Source of the DNA: Laspinema sp963821735
GTDB taxonomy: Bacteria; Cyanobacteriota; Cyanobacteriia; Cyanobacteriales; Laspinemataceae
Direction: 5' to 3'
Assembly: GCA_963821735.1 (NCBI GenBank)
Contig: CAWGFK010000012.1
Location: forward strand, 558,001-622,000
Length of the DNA: 64,000 nucleotides
The position numbers and the translations under genes are program-made. Under the pieces are notes generated by a model. That model did not search any database, was not told the DNA's origin, and worked only from the letters and a program-made list of their open reading frames with translations. This document shows, in pieces, positions 58,817 to 64,000 of the stretch; the stretch's first letter is position 1, and each line of letters starts with the position of its first letter.

Positions 58817-59383
58817 ATGACCAAACCAAATCAGACGGAAACCCACGGACTGAATTATATTACCGCTAATCGCTTTTATGTGGAGATGCAGGAAACTAAC
58901 TCCATCTCCGCTTGTTTTAGCGAATGTTCGGGGTTGAGCGTGACGGTTAACTATGATACCTATTTTGAAGGAGGAGTCAACAACCAACAGCGAATTATTC
59001 TGGGAAACACCCAATTTTCAGAAGTCACCCTCAAACGAGGGTTAACCAATGATGCTGCCTTTTGGGGTTGGGCATCGCGAATGCTAACCAAAATCAGTCC
59101 GGATAATGCCGGGAGTCCCCAGCGTCGGAATATTAATATTTTACTATTTAATACCGCCGGAGAAACGATTCAATGTTGGACCCTAGTCGGGGCGGTTCCC
59201 GTTGCCTGGAGAGCACCGGCATTAAGGGCGGATGCAGCAACGGTAGCCATTGAAGAGTTATCTTTGGCTTATGAAGGGTTAAATGTTTCCGTGGATACGA
59301 ACCCTGGTGGCGGTGGCAATTCCCTCGGTGGCGGTGGTAAAAGTCACCCGAATGGCAGGGGTGCGGGTGGGTTCTTTATTTAG
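58817..59383 (+). CDS. Contractile injection system tail tube protein (gp19/Afp1-like)
   Basis: A 188-residue protein of the T4 gp19-like tube family, which stacks as hexamers to form the inner tube. The N-terminal NRFYVEMQETNSISACFSECSGLSVTVNYDTYFEGGVNN, middle RIILGNTQFSEVTLKRGLTNDAAFWGWASRM and C-terminal VPVAWRAPALRADAATVAIEELSLAYEGLNV are the usual blocks. An added Gly-rich tail (GGGGNSLGGGGK) extends the C-terminus. GAGGAG lies before ATG 58817. It begins a run of CIS genes (tube, hypothetical, Cis7-like, spike, PAAR). In known systems the sheath gene is usually next to the tube, but none is present here. Confidence 0.92.
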   Translation: MTKPNQTETHGLNYITANRFYVEMQETNSISACFSECSGLSVTVNYDTYFEGGVNNQQRIILGNTQFSEVTLKRGLTNDAAFWGWASRMLTKISPDNAGSPQRRNINILLFNTAGETIQCWTLVGAVPVAWRAPALRADAATVAIEELSLAYEGLNVSVDTNPGGGGNSLGGGGKSHPNGRGAGGFFI

Positions 59384-59390
59384 GGGGTAA

Positions 59391-60208
59391 ATGATGGTAG
59401 AAGCTGTGGAGAATTATCGGGAGGAACCGGGCGATCGCAGTCGCTTTGCTGGGTTGAAACCCCTGGGAATTAACAAGCCTTTTTTGCCCCATCAACCCCT
59501 GGGACAAAAACCGTTTGAACCTCAATTTTTAATCCCGATTGCCCGGGAATCTTTAACGAGTTTTCAGTTAGAACTGGCGATCGCACCCAGTCACGAGGAA
59601 ACCGTTGAGGAACCGAAGCAATTTCAGGAGGAACGCCCAGGAGAGAGTCTGGAACTGACCGAAATTGCGATCGCCACCAAAGCAGGACAACCCTTGGGAC
59701 AGTGGCATTCCATCGGCGATCGGCAAACCCAACGTACCCCGCCCTCCAATCCCTCCCCTCAACTCCCCCTCACCCTCTCGGTAGAAGAGATTCCCGCGAA
59801 TGTTTCGGAACTGTCGGCGTTAACCCCCTTCAATAGTCCTCCCCTGGATCTGGGAATCGCTGCTACAACTGACTCCATGCCAACTGCTTGGACGAATTTG
59901 GAAGACTTACTCACCCAAACCGCCCAACTCGATACCGATGGGGAATTTGTGTTAACCCCTTGGGGAGTACAACGAGAGACCCCTCCAGAACCCAAAGGCG
60001 ATCGGTCCCCCGTCCCTGCCCAAAATCCCCCCGACTATTCCGATCCCAGAAGTCGAGAAGTCACCATCACCGCCCCGGGATATGGACCCACCCAGAACCG
60101 GAAAACTTAGAGATTTTAGCCCGAAAAGTTTACGATTTGATTAAACAGCGCCTAACCATTGATCGCGAACGGAATGGGGGTCGGTATTCTCGGCGATCGC
60201 CCTGGTAA
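59391..60208 (+). CDS. eCIS-associated hypothetical protein (frame break near 60085)
   Basis: It starts 8 bases after the tube gene (ATG 59391, or 59394), preceded by GGGGG. Most of its ~272 residues are Pro/Glu/Thr-rich and probably disordered. Near 60085 the frame changes within CCC; one added C joins GYGPT to HPEPENLEILARKVYDLIKQRLTIDRERNGGRYSRR, ending at 60208. This short amphipathic, basic end (LARKVYDLIKQRL) is the type often found at the C-terminus of small eCIS linker proteins encoded between tube and baseplate genes. Exact function is unknown; position and coupling point to an assembly or baseplate-associated role. Confidence 0.65.
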
Positions 60209-60256
60209 ATGTAGTATTAATGCCATATTCATAATTCATAATAAGGAAAAACCGCC

Positions 60257-60730
60257 ATGCCTGGTAACAACGTTGCCTCCGGGAAACTTGAAAAAGCAAA
60301 ACTAATTTCCCAAGAAAGCGACACCATCGAATTCATGTTCAATCCCACCGAACTGGTATTCGACCACTCTATTAGCGTCAATCCCAGTCGAGGTGCGCGG
60401 ACCAGTTCCGGATTATCCAAAGTCAGCTTTGCCCATCCCGAACCCTGCACCCTGACCATTAGTAACATCATCTTTGATACCTACGAAACCGGCACCAGCA
60501 TCCTCCCCTCTATCAATCTGCTCAAACAAGCGGTCAGTTTTGCCACCAAAGGAACTGCCGCCAAAAAACGTCCTCCCACCTATATTTTTGCCTGGGGACA
60601 ACAACAATATATGCGCTGTTTCGTCACCCGACTCAGCTATCGATTAACCCGCTTTTTACCCGATGGCACTCCCGTACAAGCGCGAGTGGATTTGACCCTG
60701 ACTGAAGTGGATAAAGCTACTGGGAAATAG
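60257..60730 (+). CDS. Baseplate protein, Cis7/Afp7-like (gp53-related)
   Basis: A 157-residue protein whose KLEKAKLISQESDTIEFMFNPTELVFDHS start is typical of the CIS baseplate family that links tube end to spike. It continues with TLTISNIIFDTYETGTSI, PPTYIFAWGQQQYMRCFVTRLSYRLTRFLPDGTPVQARVDLTLTEV, the conserved fold end. Most relatives add a C-terminal LysM domain; this one stops before it, so it is the short form. AAGGA precedes ATG 60257. A repeat-rich gap of 550 bases separates it from the spike gene. Confidence 0.87.
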   Translation: MPGNNVASGKLEKAKLISQESDTIEFMFNPTELVFDHSISVNPSRGARTSSGLSKVSFAHPEPCTLTISNIIFDTYETGTSILPSINLLKQAVSFATKGTAAKKRPPTYIFAWGQQQYMRCFVTRLSYRLTRFLPDGTPVQARVDLTLTEVDKATGK

Positions 60731-60746
60731 GGGAGATGGGGGAGAT

Positions 60747-61057
60747 GGGGAGGATGGGGGAGATGGGGGAGACTTACAAGAGTAGGTTTTTATTTCCGGT
60801 CCCCTCCCCTTGGCAAGGGGAGGGTTAGGGTGGGGTCCACCCAGTTCGCAAAAACACCACTTTTGATAGCCGGATTTGCAATGGAACCCTGATGGGAAGT
60901 AGGGGAGGATGGGGAGGATGGGGGAGATGGGGGAGACTTACAAGAGTAGGTTTTTATTTCCGGTCCCCTCCCCTTGGCAAGGGGAGGGTTAGGGTGGGGT
61001 CCACCCAGTTCGCAAAAACACAACTTTTGATAGCCGGATTTGCAATGGAACCCTGAT
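60747..61057. repeat. Tandem 164-bp-period repeat between CIS genes
   Basis: A 147-base unit (GGGGAGGATGGGGGAGATGG... to ...GGAACCCTGAT) occurs at 60747-60893 and 60911-61057 with one visible C/A difference. Each contains the stem CCCTCCCCTTGGCAAGGGGAGGG. A third, partial inverted relative (CCCCACCC..CCTCCCCTTGCCAAGGGGAGGG) is at about 61103-61136. No gene is seen in 60731-61280; the repeat may act in termination. Confidence 0.85.
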
Positions 61058-61280
61058 TAAGTAAAGGATTAAACCTCTTTCTTATCATCCAAGGAGAAGA
61101 GGACCCCACCCAACCCTCCCCTTGCCAAGGGGAGGGCTATGAACAACCAAAACTTGAAAAAATTAGCTCGTAAAAAACCTACCATCGTCAGGATGGGGAG
61201 GATGGGTTGATTAGAACTGAATAGCGCTTTTCATTGATTCATTATCATCAGAAATTTATACCAAAACTACATTAAGAACC

Positions 61281-63440
61281 ATGACAGCAATCTCTTACTT
61301 AGCTCAACCTAGCGTAAAAATAGATGGAACCGAGGCGTCTGAACAATTAAGGGCAGATATTATAGAAATCTCCGTAGAAGAAAGCCTTCATCAGCCGGGA
61401 ATGTTTACCCTGATGATTAATAATGACTACTTCCCCGGGACCGGAGACCCCTGGGGGCATGAAAAATTATTTGCTATTGGTAAATCCATCGAAATTGGGT
61501 TTAGTTCCAGTACCACTGAAGCCCAGGAATTTTCCCAAGGTAAAACCACTGCCAGCCTGTTTAAAGGAGAGATTACCTCCATTGAATGTAGCTTTACCGA
61601 AACCTCGGAAGCTACCATGCTGATTCGCGGGTATGACGTGGGTCATCGGCTGCATCGGGGGAGATATAATCGGTCTTTTCAAAATATGAGCGATACGGAT
61701 ATTCTCAAGAAAGTGATTGGAGAAGTGGGAATCTCCAGTGGGAGTATTGATTCTAGTGGTTCTCCCCATGATTATGTGTTTCAAGAGAACCAAACCAACA
61801 TGGAATTTCTGCGGGAACGAGCCAGCCGTAATGGATTTGAACTGTTTGTTCAAAATGGGAAACTTAATTTTAGAAAGCCCAAATCAGGCAGTACCTTAGA
61901 GTTGAAATGGTTGCAGGATATCCATAGTTTTAGAGTGCGCGTTTCCAGTAGCGAACAAGTGAGTGCAGTGGAAGTACGCGGGTGGGATTATAAACAAAAA
62001 AAAGCGATTGTTTCCAAGGCAAATTCTGCCCAAGTTCTGACTAAAACTCAATATCAAGAGGGGGAAAAAACCAGTTCTGCCTTCAATGGTCAACCCTCCC
62101 AAGCCACGATGATAGTGGTTGATAAACCTGTTTTTAGTAATAAAGAAGCCGATACGATCGCCCAATCTTTGTGCAATGAATTAGGCGGAGAATTTGTTCA
62201 AGCTGATGCCGTCGCCGAAGGTAATCCCGACATCCGCACAGGCAAACTGGTCCAATTTGCCGACATGGGAAAATATAGCGGCAAATACTACATTACCGAA
62301 GCTCGCCACCTGTATCAAGATGGCATTTATACCACGGAATTTAGTGTCCGAGGATTGCGGGCGGATGATATTTCCACCACCGTCGCACCAGAAACTCGAC
62401 TAGAACCGGGACAAACCATGATGGTGGGAGTGGTATCTAATAATAACGACCCGGACGGGTTAGGACGAGTGCGGGTAAAATTTCCCACCCTCACAGAAGA
62501 ACATGAAAGTAATTGGGCGCGAGTGGTGGCGATCGGGGCCGGACCCGATCGCGGATTTGACTGCTTGCCCGAAATTAACGATGAAGTGCTAGTCGCCTTT
62601 GAACATGGAGATATTCATCGACCTTATATCATCGGGGGCCTATGGAATGGCAAAGATAAACCCCCGGAAAAAGTCGCCGAATCCGTCGCCAGTGGAAAAG
62701 TACGTCTCCGCACGATTAAAACTCGTCTCGGTCATAAATTGCAATTTGTCGAAGAAGATAAAGGCAGCAGTAAAAAAGGGATTTATATTGAAACCGTTGA
62801 CGGAGAAAAACATAAATTACATCTGAACGATACAGACCAAAAGATAGAAATGAAAACCAGTGGGTCTCATTATTTCTTATTAGATGATAAACTGAAGAAA
62901 ATAGAAACAAAAACCACCGGCGGTCATACCGTTTTAATGGATGATAATGGCAGTAAAAAGATAGATGTCACCTCCGTTGGGGACATGAACGTGAAAACCG
63001 GGAGTTCCGGAAAAACCCGCGCCCTTAAAGTCGATGCCGGAGAAATTTTAGTCACCGGCACCACTAAAATCCTCCTGAAAGTTGGCGCGAATAGTATTGA
63101 AATCTCCAATGCGGGGATTAAAATTGATGGCCTGAAAGTGGAAGTATTGGGAAAAACAGGAGTCGAGATTAAATCCCCGGTCAAAGTTGATATTAGCGGC
63201 GCAACTCAAGTCAATGTGCAGTCGGCAGCGCAAGTCGGGATTAAAGCAGGGGCCTCTCTGACCGCTCAAGCGGGGGGTTCCTTGGGTCTGCAAGCTGCCG
63301 GGACCTTAAGTGGCACTGCCGGGGGTTCGGTAAGTTTGACCAGTGGGGGTGCGGCGAGTATTACCTCCGGTGCCGCATTCCAAGTGACTGCCGGTGCTAG
63401 TGCCGGGATTTTAGCACCCCTGATTCGCCTCAACTGTTGA
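61281..63440 (+). CDS. VgrG/Afp8-like spike protein of contractile injection system
   Basis: A 719-residue spike. Residues ~1-370 form the gp27-like hub (VSVEESLHQPGMFTLMINN, RGYDVGHRLHRGRYNRSFQNMSDTDILKKV, NMEFLRERASRNGFELFVQNGKLNFRKP). Residues ~375-470 are the gp5-like OB fold, with VGVVSNNNDPDGLGRVRVKFPTL and PEINDEVLVAFEHGDIHRPYIIGGLWNG. The rest is a beta-helix needle, first with repeats such as HYFLLDDKLKKIETKT and HTVLMDDNGSKKI, then Gly/Ala/Ser-rich repeats (AQAGGSLGLQAAGTLSGTAGGS). It ends in IRLNC, which would dock the PAAR tip encoded next. No effector extension is present. Confidence 0.93.
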   Translation: MTAISYLAQPSVKIDGTEASEQLRADIIEISVEESLHQPGMFTLMINNDYFPGTGDPWGHEKLFAIGKSIEIGFSSSTTEAQEFSQGKTTASLFKGEITSIECSFTETSEATMLIRGYDVGHRLHRGRYNRSFQNMSDTDILKKVIGEVGISSGSIDSSGSPHDYVFQENQTNMEFLRERASRNGFELFVQNGKLNFRKPKSGSTLELKWLQDIHSFRVRVSSSEQVSAVEVRGWDYKQKKAIVSKANSAQVLTKTQYQEGEKTSSAFNGQPSQATMIVVDKPVFSNKEADTIAQSLCNELGGEFVQADAVAEGNPDIRTGKLVQFADMGKYSGKYYITEARHLYQDGIYTTEFSVRGLRADDISTTVAPETRLEPGQTMMVGVVSNNNDPDGLGRVRVKFPTLTEEHESNWARVVAIGAGPDRGFDCLPEINDEVLVAFEHGDIHRPYIIGGLWNGKDKPPEKVAESVASGKVRLRTIKTRLGHKLQFVEEDKGSSKKGIYIETVDGEKHKLHLNDTDQKIEMKTSGSHYFLLDDKLKKIETKTTGGHTVLMDDNGSKKIDVTSVGDMNVKTGSSGKTRALKVDAGEILVTGTTKILLKVGANSIEISNAGIKIDGLKVEVLGKTGVEIKSPVKVDISGATQVNVQSAAQVGIKAGASLTAQAGGSLGLQAAGTLSGTAGGSVSLTSGGAASITSGAAFQVTAGASAGILAPLIRLNC

Positions 63441-63536
63441 AATGTCGGAGAATGCGACTTATGGCTAATGGTCAGTCTCCGGTGAACCCGTTAAAAATGG
63501 GGGCTATAATGTCCAGCCCATAATTAGAGGAAAATC

Positions 63537-63835
63537 ATGTTTCCTGTAGCAGTATTAGGAGATGTAGCCGGTGGGAGTCCCATTGTAGGACCCGGAGCCC
63601 CCACGGTTTTAGTCATGGGACGACCGATCGCTTGTATGGGGGATGCGGTTGCCGGAGCCCGATGGCAGCGGGGACCTTGGTGATGCCTGCTTCGGTGACG
63701 GTATTGGCGATGGGACGTCCCGTAGCGCATACCATGACAATGGCAGTCGGGATGAGTGTCCCGGCACCGGTGCCCGTTCCCTTGGCGTTACCCGTGATTG
63801 GCACCGGGGTGACGGTGTTGGTTGGACCTCCGTAA
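63537..63835 (+). CDS. PAAR-domain spike tip protein (frame break near 63657)
   Basis: A ~99-residue PAAR protein when joined. The first frame reads FPVAVLGDVAGGSPIVGPGAPTVLVMGRPIACMGDAVAGA; the second continues PMAAGTLVMPASVTVLAMGRPVAHTMTMAVGM...LPVIGTGVTVLVG. Together they give two copies of the PAAR half motif (VLVMGRPIACMGD and VLAMGRPVAHTM), which bind zinc and form the cone. The frame change lies at GAGCCCGA (about 63655-63661) and needs one base added. It follows the spike gene by 96 bases, the classic order. The start ATG has AGAGGAAAA upstream. Confidence 0.85.
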
Positions 63836-63921
63836 CCAGGAACACCCCTGAAAGGATCGGGGGTGACCGAGTGGCTACAATTCCTTTAGACTCGACTTTT
63901 GGCGAATATTCCTCAGTCTGT

Positions 63922-63950
63922 AGACTTTAGTAAACTAGCGACTAAAGTCT
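63922..63950. repeat. Palindromic intergenic repeat
   Basis: A perfect 10-base inverted repeat AGACTTTAGT / ACTAAAGTCT with a 9-base loop lies between the PAAR gene and the next start. Words such as GACTAAAGTC are widespread between cyanobacterial genes. No T-run follows, so it is not called a terminator. Confidence 0.55.
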
Positions 63951-63966
63951 GTGGGCTAACTGTTTC

Positions 63967-64000
63967 ATGGCAAACGATTACAACCCCCAACCGCCCCGGG
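63967..64000 (+). CDS. Possible start of next CIS gene (truncated by window end)
   Basis: ATG 63967 opens a frame reading MANDYNPQPPR to the end of the window. Only eleven codons are visible and no clear ribosome-binding site is seen, so the call rests on position: in eCIS clusters the spike and PAAR genes are followed by gp25-, gp6- and further baseplate-type genes. The product cannot be identified. Confidence 0.3.
   Translation, partial: MANDYNPQPPR

Noticed and set aside
58817..63835. Type VI secretion system or prophage tail
   Set aside because: No TssJLM-type genes or phage head/lysis genes are seen; the gp19-like tube, Cis7-like protein and VgrG-PAAR order fits eCIS better. The sheath is outside the window, so this is not final.

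Overview
The window looks like the chromosome of a filamentous, non-heterocystous cyanobacterium of the Oscillatoriales type (Laspinema/Oscillatoria/Phormidium-like). Evidence: the HIP1 octamer GCGATCGC and its GGCGATCG variants recur in most ordinary genes; there is a SigF-type group 3 sigma factor, GHL10 secreted glycosidase-like proteins, many pentapeptide/WD40/GAF/cyclase signalling proteins, and cyanobacterial AAA_35 ATPases. Genus-level assignment is inference.

Layout. 0-14.7 kb is mixed core genome: two tandem GHL10 proteins, an ABC-F ATPase, an XRE regulator bracketed by direct repeats, secreted and conserved hypotheticals, a pentapeptide protein, sigF, a MITE with intact target duplication, a STAS protein, argG, a response regulator and an EamA transporter. 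14.8-22.7 kb holds an orphan TRAP binding protein, then an exopolysaccharide / GDP-fucose set: GT4 glycosyltransferase, initiating sugar transferase, GDP-mannose 4,6-dehydratase carrying an in-frame 329-residue intein, GDP-fucose synthase, and 5-formyl-THF cyclo-ligase.

22.8-46.6 kb is the most unusual part: a paralogous array of AAA_35 (AAA-like) ATPases, each joined to a different signalling or effector module: cyclase-TIR-AAA; AAA-TM-14xWD40; AAA-14xWD40-macro domain; AAA-TM-CHAT protease (split by an IS630 element whose excision restores the frame); an HTH_vMAP-AAA-cyclase that is degraded; and AAA-4xGAF. An adenylate cyclase with GAF-GAF-PAS lies in the array on the other strand, with an ISAs1 element inserted at its stop codon. 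TIR, CHAT, macro and cyclase modules around one NTPase type suggest an NTP-licensed stress/immune or cell-death network; this is inferred from architecture. 47-54 kb has a SpoIIE-type phosphatase, a sugar ABC permease, PgpH (c-di-AMP hydrolase family) and a degenerate ADP-ribosylglycohydrolase-like protein.

55.0 kb to the end is one flank of an extracellular/thylakoid-type contractile injection system (eCIS): tail tube, a Cis7-like baseplate protein, VgrG-like spike and PAAR tip, with a zinc ribbon-pseudokinase-TM-PstS fusion and a Nif11-like peptide embedded. Sheath, ATPase and remaining baseplate genes would lie beyond 64 kb.

Caution: about fourteen genes are split by single frame changes, often near homopolymers. 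Many could be sequencing errors; these genes are annotated as single spans with the break position stated. At least one (40978-42976) has several lesions and looks truly degraded.
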